A stretch of DNA of 64,000 nucleotides from Gemmatimonadaceae bacterium. Its GTDB lineage: Bacteria; Gemmatimonadota; Gemmatimonadetes; Gemmatimonadales; Gemmatimonadaceae. The position numbers were made by a program, and so were the translations under genes. Position 1 is the stretch's first letter; every line of letters begins with the position of its first letter. This document shows, piece by piece, positions 10,115 through 18,745 of the stretch. Below the pieces are notes generated by a model. It saw only the letters and a program-made list of their open reading frames with translations, had not been told where the DNA came from and ran no database searches. The DNA lies in NCBI GenBank assembly GCA_025358925.1, contig JANYHT010000015.1, forward strand, positions 1 to 64,000, given 5' to 3'.

Positions 10115-11443
10115 TCACGGAGTCCGCCACGCCAAATCGGCGATGATCGGTAGGTGGTCGGAGCCGAGATCCGAACCGAGCCACACGCCAATCGCCTGCG
10201 GGGCGGAAGCATTTCCCAGTACGTGATCGATTCGAATACGCAGGAGACTGCCTTCGCGTTTGCTCCACCCGAAACCAGAACCCGTAGTTTCAAACGCGTC
10301 GGAAAAACCACGCCAGTGGCGTCGGAAAATTGCGCTCTCCACAGGAAGATTAAAATCACCAACAATGATCACCGGCGCAGCGTGGCTGTTCGACGCAGAC
10401 CACACCGACGCGCGCTCAGATTCCTGATTGCGGATGCGTGCATTAAGCTGAATGCGCTTCGGATCGTAACGGTTCACGATGGATCCGAGCGTGCTCGCAC
10501 GGTCGCCTTGATCGGAAATAAACCCGCCCGAGCCCATTAGGCTTTCGAGACCCTTTCGCGCGGTTTCCAAATGGAGGTTCACGAAGGCAAAGGCACCATG
10601 CGGCGACGCGATGACATAACGCGCCACAAGTCCAGTGCCGCCGAATCCGAGCGTCGAAACTCGCGCGAATGATGCGCGGGGCATAGAGTCGAACGATTGG
10701 ATCGGCCATCTGCTCGCCGTACAGAGGTTGGAGTATCGATGGTGATACCATTTCGGCATGGCCTGCAATGAATCCCACAATGCGTCTCCGCATTCTTGAA
10801 ACGCGATGAGCTGCGGTTGCACCTGCTCGATCATGTCACGAAGACGAACGGCCACCGCACCGCCGCCGTCCGCGTTGAAGGTCAACACGCGAACAGCAAT
10901 TTTCGGCATCGGTGCCGGAAGTGAGCGCCCGAGCGTTCGCCACGAAACTCGCCCTCCCATGATTGGCCCCACCACAATGACGAGAGCAATCAAGAGCGGC
11001 AGCCACGCGCGCCGAGCTGAAAATAGTACGAAGGGCGCGAGCGCAAGAATTGGAATGAGGAGCACAAATCGCGGTCCGTACGCGAGCAAAGTGGCCGGCA
11101 GAAACGACTCAGAGGTTGTGATAAGCAACATCCACGTCACGACCGTGCAGGCGAGCCAAGCCCACGTCAGTCGAGTGGTCCATCGGCGCACGACGGATTC
11201 ACTTTGCAGCTGCTGCATCGTGTCTCCGGCCCACGCGCGCACCATTGCACGTGAACGGCGCATCGCTCCCGCAATCGACGCCATGGAGCGCGGCTTGGCA
11301 TGCGAGGGACGAACAATTGTCAGCGTCCGCCCGCACCGACATCGGAGCTTCTTCCCGACGTGCGTATCATTCGTATTGTACGACTCGCCGCACGCGCACC
11401 GCAACGAAAAATCGGTTCGATACGCGATTGGCCGAGGGCTCAC
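10115..11443 (-). CDS. Zinc-ribbon/membrane/EEP phosphodiesterase fusion
   Basis: The 442-residue protein has three parts. Residues ~1-45 hold a Cys-rich ribbon with two CxC pairs (CACG and CRCG). Residues ~85-165 hold three or four TM helices. The rest is an endonuclease/exonuclease/phosphatase (EEP) domain with LTFNADGGG, FQEC (metal Glu), NLHLET, VGDFNLP (Asp/Asn) and the final GSDHLPI (catalytic Asp-His). The EEP domain probably sits outside the cytoplasm and cleaves a phosphodiester in nucleic acid or lipid. The start is GTG. It lies 31 nt downstream of rho and may share its transcript. Confidence 0.8.
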   Translation of the reverse strand: MSPRPIAYRTDFSLRCACGESYNTNDTHVGKKLRCRCGRTLTIVRPSHAKPRSMASIAGAMRRSRAMVRAWAGDTMQQLQSESVVRRWTTRLTWAWLACTVVTWMLLITTSESFLPATLLAYGPRFVLLIPILALAPFVLFSARRAWLPLLIALVIVVGPIMGGRVSWRTLGRSLPAPMPKIAVRVLTFNADGGGAVAVRLRDMIEQVQPQLIAFQECGDALWDSLQAMPKWYHHRYSNLCTASRWPIQSFDSMPRASFARVSTLGFGGTGLVARYVIASPHGAFAFVNLHLETARKGLESLMGSGGFISDQGDRASTLGSIVNRYDPKRIQLNARIRNQESERASVWSASNSHAAPVIIVGDFNLPVESAIFRRHWRGFSDAFETTGSGFGWSKREGSLLRIRIDHVLGNASAPQAIGVWLGSDLGSDHLPIIADLAWRTP

Positions 11444-11474
11444 CGTCGAGAGTCAGCAGTAACGAGCATGGCGC

Positions 11475-13178
11475 TTACAATCCGTCCAGTAAAGAATCGT
11501 TGTTCGATGTTGCGGCGATACGCTTGATCAACCACTCCATGCCCGCTTGCGGCGGCAATTGATGCAAACCACGTCGAAGCAAATGCACCTTTTCCAACTG
11601 ATCTGGGCGATACAGCTTTTCCTCTCGACGCGTCCCGCTCGTCGCGATATCGAAGGCAGGGAAAATGCGACGATCCGCCAAACTTCGATCGAGTTTGATT
11701 TCGCAATTGCCCGTCCCTTTAAACTCCTCGAAAATTACGTCGTCCATGCGCGAGCCGGTTTCGACCAACGCCGTCGCAATGATCGTCAACGATCCGCCGC
11801 CGTTCTCTTCAGAGATCATGCGGGCCGAGCCAAAAAATGCCTTCGGTTTTTGCATCGCCGTAGAATCCAATCCGCCCGACATCGTGCGCCCAGTGCCGCG
11901 GTCAGTCGTGTTATGCGCTCGCGCTAACCGCGTAATCGAGTCGAGCACGATCACGACATCTTTCCCTTGCTCGACCAGTCGTCGCGCACGCTCAAGCGTC
12001 ATATCCGCAACTTCGACGTGACGCTTTGACGGCATATCGAAACTCGACGCGACGACTTCGCCATACCCCCACGTAATCATCTCGCTCACTTCTTCGGGGC
12101 GCTCATCCACGAGCAACACCAAGAGTACGGCTTCCGGATGATTGATCGATACACCCTCGACGATCGCTTGCAACAACGTGGTCTTGCCGGCACGCGCCGG
12201 GGCGACGATAAGCGCGCGCTGCCCGTAGCCAATCGGCGCAATCAGATCGATCGCACGACGTGTGAGCTCTGGACCGGTCTTTGCCGGACGCCCAGTCTCG
12301 AGCGTGAGTTTACGATCCGGATAACTGGCCGTGAGCGTATTGAAATCGAGGCGCTTCTCCAACAACACGGGCGAGCCGTCATTCAGCGTCAGCACTTCGA
12401 TCGCCGCCGACCGACCACGCGGATCTCGGCCATACGTCACTTCGATTTTGTCGCCACGGCGGAGCTGATGCAGGCGGACCAAATTGGGCGGAACGAACGG
12501 ATCCGCCGCATCGGGGAGGTAGCTATTCACTGCTTGACGAAGAAACCCGCCATCACGTGCCGGATCAAACCAACCCACCATTGTGCCGTCCGCAGTTAAT
12601 GGCACGCCGGTTGGCAACACGCGATCAAACTGTGGTTCGCTGGCCGGTGATGCCACGCCAGGTGCGCCAGGCCGTCTGAAACGACTCCGGCCTCGACGAG
12701 GATTGCGACGCGAATCGTCCGGGCCGCTGGCTGGGTCGCCGCGATCTAACCGATCCACGCGTTCAACACGCTCTGGACGCGGACCACGATCGGGCCGCGG
12801 ACCACGATCAGGCCGCTCATTGCGAACCGGTCGGTCACCGCGCGGGCGATCTGTGCGTTCCACCCGATCAGTGCGTTCGATACGATCAACGCGCTCGAGT
12901 CGCTCGACACGGTCCCCGTGCAGACGCTCAAGTGCCGACTCAAAACTGCTGGGCGGAATGGGTTGCGGGATTGGCCGCGGTCGTTCGACGGGCGGCGGGA
13001 GCGGCGCTGGCGCAGGAGGGCGTGACGCTGGAGGACGCGACGCTGGAGGACGCGACGCGACGGGAGCCTCTCGCGGCGTACTGACCTCTGGTGCGTACGG
13101 ATTGTCGTCCCCGGCATTGTCGGGGGCTGACTGAGTCGCAGCGCGGCTGCGGCGGACGGGACGTTTGCGTTCGTTCAT
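11475..13178 (-). CDS. Transcription termination factor Rho with long disordered N-terminal tail
   Basis: Hexameric RNA-dependent ATPase that ends transcription. The conserved core starts near residue 195: an RNA-binding OB part (GGFLRQAVNSYLP), the Walker A loop APARAGKTTLL, DERPEEV, the Q-loop region LDSITRLARAHN and the R-loop KGTGNCEIKLDR. The ~190 residues before it are low-complexity Pro/Arg/Asp/Glu with repeats of the types RPPAS and RPDRGP and alternating VER/VDR. Long basic tails in this position are known in high-GC Rho proteins and add RNA contacts. Total 567 residues against about 420 for E. coli. The gene has a long leader (13179-13648). Confidence 0.95.
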   Translation of the reverse strand: MNERKRPVRRSRAATQSAPDNAGDDNPYAPEVSTPREAPVASRPPASRPPASRPPAPAPLPPPVERPRPIPQPIPPSSFESALERLHGDRVERLERVDRIERTDRVERTDRPRGDRPVRNERPDRGPRPDRGPRPERVERVDRLDRGDPASGPDDSRRNPRRGRSRFRRPGAPGVASPASEPQFDRVLPTGVPLTADGTMVGWFDPARDGGFLRQAVNSYLPDAADPFVPPNLVRLHQLRRGDKIEVTYGRDPRGRSAAIEVLTLNDGSPVLLEKRLDFNTLTASYPDRKLTLETGRPAKTGPELTRRAIDLIAPIGYGQRALIVAPARAGKTTLLQAIVEGVSINHPEAVLLVLLVDERPEEVSEMITWGYGEVVASSFDMPSKRHVEVADMTLERARRLVEQGKDVVIVLDSITRLARAHNTTDRGTGRTMSGGLDSTAMQKPKAFFGSARMISEENGGGSLTIIATALVETGSRMDDVIFEEFKGTGNCEIKLDRSLADRRIFPAFDIATSGTRREEKLYRPDQLEKVHLLRRGLHQLPPQAGMEWLIKRIAATSNNDSLLDGL

Positions 13179-13648
13179 TCAGATACTGCGTGTGGAACGT
13201 GGGCTCGCGTCCAAAACGGACGGAGCGCGGCACAGTGACAAACGCCACTGACCGGGAAGGTCGAGCCCCAACGAGGCTCGAAACGCGCGAAGCGCGAGAA
13301 ACTGTAAATGTTGCTTGAGGACGGGGCTGTTCGTTCCGTCACATAACCGGAGCAACAAAAATCGCCGTCCGGTACCACTAAATAGGGCGCGCGAGAATGC
13401 GCATCCGGTCACTGGGAAGAACTACCGGTTTCAACCACCCGACTTCCCGGCCGGTCCGAAACGATTGGTCTTCGAACTCCGCACGTTGCGATCAGCCTAC
13501 AATCACGGTGCGGACGGCCAACGTTCGTGGGGCAATGCAGTGCGTGTCGCGTAGAACGGACATACTGACACTCGGAGTATTACGACCAAGCCCGTTTCGC
13601 GCAACCCGCAGCCCACCGGTTGCAACAACGTTGCTACTATTCCACGCC
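13179..13648. other. 470-bp gene-free gap: rho leader and TPR-gene promoter region
   Basis: No convincing gene. The minus-strand rho leader can form several hairpins; the clearest has arms TCGAGCC (13261-13267) and GGCTCGA (13275-13281). Long structured leaders are common for autoregulated rho genes, so attenuation is plausible but not shown. At the right-hand end TACTAT (13635-13640) lies eight nucleotides before the ATG at 13649. Confidence 0.5.
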
Positions 13649-14242
13649 ATGATTGCTCCTCATACTGACCTCTCGACCGCCCTTGCCGACGCCGTCTCCG
13701 CATACGAAACAAGCGGAAACATGGGGGGGCTCATGCAACGCTTGCACGAGCTGCGCGAAGGCGCTACAGCGGACGCGCTCGTCGTCGCGGCCGAGTTGTA
13801 CCTCCATATGCCGGAAGTGGCCGGCCCGTTGTACGAACGGGTCGTCGATCAACAACCCAACAATGCGCACGCACTCGTCATCTTAGCCAACGCGTTCTGG
13901 CTCTCTGGTCGAGGCCCAGACGTGGTGGGTGAGTTGGCGAGCCGCGCTATTGCGTCCGACCCCGCGAATCGCGGTGCGTGGCATATGTGGGCCCTCACGG
14001 AGGGCAATCAGCGGGACCGTACCATTCGCTGGTTGCAAGTCACACAACGCTTCCCAGACGATCAGCTGGCGAAAGCAGCGCTGGCGGACAATGCCTCCGG
14101 CCTCGCTTCGGCAGAGCACGACCGCGAAGCGCTCAACCTCGCGATCAACACCTACGAAGAACTGTGGGCGTTGTCACCGACTGAACAACAGCGCGCGGCC
14201 CTTGAAACAGCGATCGCCTCGCTCCGAAATTACAAACTGTAG
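13649..14242 (+). CDS. TPR-type helical repeat protein
   Basis: Cytoplasmic protein of about 197 residues made of helix pairs resembling tetratricopeptide repeats: YLHMPEVAGPLYERVVDQQP and ASRAIASDPANRGAWHMWAL both fit the spacing. There is no signal peptide. I start it at the ATG 13649; the open frame runs upstream to 13397, but that part is arginine-rich and unlike the rest. No Shine-Dalgarno is seen, but a -10-like TACTAT lies just before the start. Probably a scaffold for protein contacts; partner unknown. It ends 6 bp from the convergent deacetylase gene. Confidence 0.7.
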   Translation: MIAPHTDLSTALADAVSAYETSGNMGGLMQRLHELREGATADALVVAAELYLHMPEVAGPLYERVVDQQPNNAHALVILANAFWLSGRGPDVVGELASRAIASDPANRGAWHMWALTEGNQRDRTIRWLQVTQRFPDDQLAKAALADNASGLASAEHDREALNLAINTYEELWALSPTEQQRAALETAIASLRNYKL

Positions 14243-14248
14243 CGGTCG

Positions 14249-15256
14249 CTATCGCGCAATCGTTTTCGGATTGCCGTCGGACACATAACGCGCCATCGAT
14301 CCAGGTTTGTCCATTGCATCCAAAGTGGGTGTGAGTTTGGTACCACCCTGCAGCGGAACACGAGGTAGTGCCTTGGCATTGAACTCCGGATCAAACGGAC
14401 TGCGCGCTGGACCACCCGCCACGAGAAATACAGCCTCGTTGGCATACGTCACGTCGCGCTTGGCTTTCTTATCGAACCAGACACCGCTGTACGCGAGCGC
14501 CTTATTTTTCGGCCAAATGCCGTACGGCAACGCCAAGCCCCGAATCTTATAATTGGGAAGCGCTGAGTCGATGGCGAGTGCGCCGCGGGCCAATTGTTCT
14601 TGCACGACCGCATCGCTGAACTTGTTCAACTGCGCATGCCACAAGGTGTGGTTGCACAATTCAAATCCTTGGTCAACGAGAAAACGGAGCTTTGGAAAAC
14701 GCCACGCCGTTTTCTGACCATCAATACCTTTGTCACCAAAAAATGCATGGCCCACGGATGCAGCCGGCAATGCGCAAAAAAGTCCTTTCGCCTTCCAATC
14801 TGGATGCGCCTTGATGAAATCCAATAGAATACCGACCGCGCTACTGGGATCCACAACCAGCGCACCACCGCGCTCGAGATACCGAAATTGACTTGGCGAC
14901 GCATCATCAAATGTGAAAAGCACCGGCGACTTCCCCGCGGGAATATCGATCTTCTTATCCAGCATTTCTGACAAGTTTATCGGCACATACCCTCGCGCGT
15001 GCAACTCCGTCAGCTCCGCCTTGAATCGCTCGCGCGACACCTTATAGCTGCCGTCGGCATCAACCACTTGGTGCCACTCAAGAATCGGAATGCGCCCGAG
15101 TTCGTTGGGTGGCAGCGCGGCGAGGCGACGCGCCATCGGAAGTGCGCTGGCACTTCGATGCGGCTTTGCACGTACGAGGGCGAGGGCCGACGGCGCCGAT
15201 GCGCCCAGTCCAACGAGAGCGAGCGAGAGAACGAGTGTCTTGCTTCTGCGCGACAT
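14249..15256 (-). CDS. Exported polysaccharide deacetylase-like protein (CE4/NodB fold)
   Basis: Secreted protein of 335 residues with a signal peptide (RRSKTLVLSLALVGLGASAPSALA). The NodB fold shows in the first motif TFDDAS near residue 116 (catalytic Asp and metal Asp) and a later NHTLWH with metal histidines. The segment IPILEWHQVV is typical of the chitin-deacetylase-like branch. Predicted to remove acetyl groups from an envelope or extracellular polysaccharide, or to be a related hydrolase. The start codon is only 30 bp from that of the divergent PBP gene, so regulation of the two is likely linked. Confidence 0.8.
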   Translation of the reverse strand: MSRRSKTLVLSLALVGLGASAPSALALVRAKPHRSASALPMARRLAALPPNELGRIPILEWHQVVDADGSYKVSRERFKAELTELHARGYVPINLSEMLDKKIDIPAGKSPVLFTFDDASPSQFRYLERGGALVVDPSSAVGILLDFIKAHPDWKAKGLFCALPAASVGHAFFGDKGIDGQKTAWRFPKLRFLVDQGFELCNHTLWHAQLNKFSDAVVQEQLARGALAIDSALPNYKIRGLALPYGIWPKNKALAYSGVWFDKKAKRDVTYANEAVFLVAGGPARSPFDPEFNAKALPRVPLQGGTKLTPTLDAMDKPGSMARYVSDGNPKTIAR

Positions 15257-15286
15257 ACGGGTATTCCGGATCCAAGGGGTGTGGAG

Positions 15287-17557
15287 ATGGACGCGAAGAA
15301 TAATCGCCGGATGCGGTGGATATCGAGCCTCGTCGGCGCGCTCGCACTGTTCGCGATGGCGGGCTCATGGTGGTACACCTGCGGCTACGACGGGTGTCCG
15401 TCCGTCGCGCAGCTGCGCGTGTGGCAACCCACCGAAGGAGGCATGCTGCTTGATCGAAATAATGTCATCATCGGTGCGCTCGCACCCGTCAAACGCCTTA
15501 ACGTGTCGCTGGCACGTGTGCCAATCCACGTACGTGCGGCATTCGTTGCGGTTGAGGATCGCCGCTTCTATACACATCACGGCATCGACTGGCACGGTGT
15601 CGCACGCGCGACCGTCAGCAACCTCCGCGCAGGCAGCGTGCGTGAGGGCGCGAGCACCATCACGATGCAACTCGCGCGCAACGTGTTTCTCAGTCATCGC
15701 GCATCAGAACGCAGCATCACGCGTAAACTCCTCGAGTGGCGCTACGCGACGCTGCTCGAATCAGCGCTCACCAAGCACCAAATTCTCGAGCGCTATCTCA
15801 ATGCGATTTACCTCGGCAATGGCGTATATGGCGTTGAGGGCGCGAGTCGAGACCTATTCGGACGCAGTGTGCGTGACATCAACGTTGCCGAAGCCGCGTT
15901 GCTGGCAGGATTGCCGAAGGCGCCATCAGGTTACACGCCGCGTCATGATGCCGCCCGTGCGTTTTCCCGTCGAGACGTTGTCCTCACCGTGATGGAACGC
16001 GAACATGTCGCGACTGCCCGTGCGATCGCGGCCGCGCGTCTGGTTGCCATCGTCGTGCCAGCGCGAGAGTGGGAGCCGCGCGTGATCGATTCGTGGGCGC
16101 TTGAAACGGTGCGGTCGACACTGGACTCACTACGGAAAGCTGGCGCGATACCGTTCACGCTTAATGATGGACAGTTGCGCGTACGCAGCACGTTTGACCG
16201 ACGTGCGCAGTTCGCGGCCGAACGCGCTATTGTGGGTGGTGCAGTTCAGGTGGACAACGAACGCGGTGACATCGCGAGCATGCGCCAACGCACACAAGGC
16301 GCACTCGTGGCGCTCGATCCAAACACCGGCGCCGTGCGCGCAATCGTCGGTGGTCGACGCGTTGAACGGCGTGGGTTTAATCGTGCGTTACGCGCACAGC
16401 GACAGCCTGGCTCCGCGTTTAAACCATTTGTGTACGCGGCCGCTTTGGTGCACGGGTTCACACCGGCCACGATGGTGGACGACGCGCCCATCGACATTGC
16501 CGTTGGTCGCGATACGTGGACGCCAACCAACTACGAGAATGATTACGCGGGTCGCATCACGCTGCGTGACGCACTCACTCGTTCAGCAAACGCCGCAACG
16601 GTGCGAGTGAGCCAAGACCTTGGCATTCCCGTCATTGCGGCTTTGGCACACGCACAAGGAATTTCGAGCACCCTCCCACTGGTTCCCGCACTCGCACTCG
16701 GCGCCGGCGCGGTCACGCCACTCGAACTCACCGTCGCCTATGCGCCCTTTGCCAATGGCGGATCACGCATCGTGCCATACACCATCGAACGTGTTGAAGA
16801 CGTCTTCGGTCGCGTGCTGTGGTCACGACCCATTGTCGCACCGGTGCCGGTGCTCCAACCAACGGACGCATTCTTGATCACGTCGCTTCTGCAAAGCGTG
16901 GTAAACGATGGCACCGGACGCGCGGTGCGAAGTGCCGGTGTTCGCGGTCCTGTTGCAGGAAAAACCGGCACGACAAACGACGGCGCTGATGTGTGGTTTG
17001 TTGGCTTCACCCCGACGCTCGTGGCCAGCGTGTGGTTTGGTGCTGACGAACCAACGCCACTTGGTCGCGCTGCCACAGGCGGACGCCTCGCGGCACCCAT
17101 CTGGGCGCGCTTTCTCAAAGAAGGCTGGCATAGTCCTGAACAAGACCGTGCATGGACGCCGCCCTCCGGTATAGAATCTCGAAGCATTGAGGTAAGTAGT
17201 GGCAAGTTGGCTAATGACGGGTGCGGACCGTCACGCCGCGAATTCTTTCGTACTGGCAGTGCACCGCGCGACGAATGTGAGGCCGAGACACGCAACGCCA
17301 TCAGCGACGACGATGCACTACCGGGCTTCGTAGAATTCACACGCGACATTTCGCGTCGTGTGATGGACGAACTGCATCGCGCCGCCGAACGGCAGCGCGA
17401 GCAAGCACGTCAAGGGCGGCGGCAAATGCGGCAGCTACAACACGCCGAGCCAATTCAACGTCGACGAGCGGAAACCCGGGAAGATCTGCTCCAGCGACTG
17501 CGCGCCGAGATGCTTCGACGCAACTTCGCTGAACACGCTGCGGAAATCGGTCGTTAG
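15287..17557 (+). CDS. Bifunctional class A penicillin-binding protein (PBP1A-like)
   Basis: Inner-membrane peptidoglycan synthase, about 756 residues from the ATG at 15287, which follows AAGGGG; the open frame extends further upstream, antisense to the deacetylase. One TM helix (~12-30). GT51 domain: catalytic Glu in VAVEDRRFYTHHG (E90), GASTITMQLARN, and YLNAIYLGNGVYG. Transpeptidase domain: SAFK (S376, K379), SAN (433-435) and KTGTT (K559). The last ~90 residues are strongly basic and Gln/Arg-rich. The final 123 bp overlap the end of the convergent DUF1501 gene. Confidence 0.93.
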   Translation: MDAKNNRRMRWISSLVGALALFAMAGSWWYTCGYDGCPSVAQLRVWQPTEGGMLLDRNNVIIGALAPVKRLNVSLARVPIHVRAAFVAVEDRRFYTHHGIDWHGVARATVSNLRAGSVREGASTITMQLARNVFLSHRASERSITRKLLEWRYATLLESALTKHQILERYLNAIYLGNGVYGVEGASRDLFGRSVRDINVAEAALLAGLPKAPSGYTPRHDAARAFSRRDVVLTVMEREHVATARAIAAARLVAIVVPAREWEPRVIDSWALETVRSTLDSLRKAGAIPFTLNDGQLRVRSTFDRRAQFAAERAIVGGAVQVDNERGDIASMRQRTQGALVALDPNTGAVRAIVGGRRVERRGFNRALRAQRQPGSAFKPFVYAAALVHGFTPATMVDDAPIDIAVGRDTWTPTNYENDYAGRITLRDALTRSANAATVRVSQDLGIPVIAALAHAQGISSTLPLVPALALGAGAVTPLELTVAYAPFANGGSRIVPYTIERVEDVFGRVLWSRPIVAPVPVLQPTDAFLITSLLQSVVNDGTGRAVRSAGVRGPVAGKTGTTNDGADVWFVGFTPTLVASVWFGADEPTPLGRAATGGRLAAPIWARFLKEGWHSPEQDRAWTPPSGIESRSIEVSSGKLANDGCGPSRREFFRTGSAPRDECEAETRNAISDDDALPGFVEFTRDISRRVMDELHRAAERQREQARQGRRQMRQLQHAEPIQRRRAETREDLLQRLRAEMLRRNFAEHAAEIGR

Positions 17558-18703
17558 CGCAAGATCGCGCCCCTCGTTGAGCTGCTCTGGTGCGAGGCCC
17601 GGCCACTTACCATGCACCTTGTGCGCTCCCTTCAACGCGCCGCTGATCACGAACATTGCGCCCGCGTGTCCATGATCCGTACCGCCGGTGCCGTTCTGCC
17701 GTACCGTGCGACCAAACTCCGACATGGTTAAAATCACTACGTCGCCCATGCGATCGCCGAGATCGGACACGAGCGCCGCGATACTATCTGAAAAATCGCT
17801 GAGCCGCTGCGCCAACTGCCCTTGCGCACCACCCTGATTGACATGCGTGTCCCAACCGCCAACGTCCGCGAACGCAACTTCCATCCCCACGCCCGCCTTG
17901 ATCAGTTGCGCGATTTGCAGCAGACGTTGTCCGAACGGTGACTTTGGATATTCCACGCCATCCGCGGGTTTGTATTGCTGCGGATTTGCCGCGCGGAGGA
18001 CCCGCAACGCTTCAAACATCTCGGCGCCACTTCCATGCACCACATCCGAGTTGCCGGTGCGATACAATGCCTCGAGCCGTTTCTCCGATTCGCCACCATT
18101 TGTCCGAATCGAAAATTCATCGAGCGAGTTCATCGAGACGCTCGGCGCCGCACCGCCAAGTATGCGAGGGGTCTGGGCCGTCATCGCCACTGCGCGAAAT
18201 GGCGCATCGGAGCCAACTGCGCACTGCTCACACGTGCCGCGTACGGCGAGATAGCGATTCAACCAACCGTCCGACGTACCTTTCACGTCGGGCGTGCCGG
18301 TTTCCATGTAGTCCTGCGCGTCAAAGTGCGACCGCGTTGAACTGGGGCTACCAACGGCATGAATTGGCGCGAGCAGCCCGCGATCCCACAGCGGCTTGAA
18401 GGAGCTGAGTGCCGGATGCAATCCGAAATACCCATCGAGGTCGATCGCGCCGACCGCACTGGCGGTTTGCGTCGGCGCCGCAATCGCCAGTTGTGGACGC
18501 GCGGCGTAATACGCAGCATCGCCAAACGGTACGACCACGTTCAACGCGTCCGCTGCCCCACGCTGGAACAGCACGATTAATGTCTTGCCACGAGCCGCAC
18601 GCGGCAGATCCATCGCGAGGGCCGTCCGACGCAAGAAGCTCGGACTCAATCCGAGCGTCACCAGCGACAGCGCACCACCCTTCAAAAACACTCGGCGGTT
18701 CAT
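17435..18703 (-). CDS. DUF1501 family protein with Tat-type signal
   Basis: Exported protein of 422 residues. The N terminus NRRVFLKGG followed by a hydrophobic stretch fits a twin-arginine signal. The body has family features: LIVLFQRGAADALN, RSHFDAQDYMETG, DVGGWDTH and MSEFGRTVRQNGTGGTDHGH, a pattern related to the alkaline-phosphatase/sulfatase fold with candidate metal Asp/His residues. It ends normally at FPGF...LGVL, so the 123-bp overlap with the PBP gene involves its true C terminus. It follows the DUF1800 gene by 42 nt; the two families nearly always occur together. Biochemical role unknown. Confidence 0.88.
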   Translation of the reverse strand: MNRRVFLKGGALSLVTLGLSPSFLRRTALAMDLPRAARGKTLIVLFQRGAADALNVVVPFGDAAYYAARPQLAIAAPTQTASAVGAIDLDGYFGLHPALSSFKPLWDRGLLAPIHAVGSPSSTRSHFDAQDYMETGTPDVKGTSDGWLNRYLAVRGTCEQCAVGSDAPFRAVAMTAQTPRILGGAAPSVSMNSLDEFSIRTNGGESEKRLEALYRTGNSDVVHGSGAEMFEALRVLRAANPQQYKPADGVEYPKSPFGQRLLQIAQLIKAGVGMEVAFADVGGWDTHVNQGGAQGQLAQRLSDFSDSIAALVSDLGDRMGDVVILTMSEFGRTVRQNGTGGTDHGHAGAMFVISGALKGAHKVHGKWPGLAPEQLNEGRDLALTTDFRSVFSEVASKHLGAQSLEQIFPGFRSSTLNWLGVL

Positions 18704-18745
18704 CAGTAAACCCTCGTGCTATGGTTAGCGACGCGAAACGTGTGA

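Noticed and set aside
12740-12935. CRISPR-like or minisatellite array
   Set aside because: The periodic DNA is explained by short amino-acid repeats in the Rho tail; there are no spacers.
12583-13134. Plus-strand Arg/Ser-rich open frame opposite rho
   Set aside because: It is the mirror of the low-complexity Rho tail; its composition follows from the repeats and it has no start signal.
13397-13648. 84-residue upstream extension of the TPR protein
   Set aside because: Arg/Pro-rich and unlike the helical repeat part; the ATG at 13649 has a promoter-like element just before it.
14999-15286. 96-residue upstream extension of PBP1A
   Set aside because: It lies antisense to the signal peptide and N terminus of the deacetylase; the TM anchor follows naturally from the ATG at 15287.
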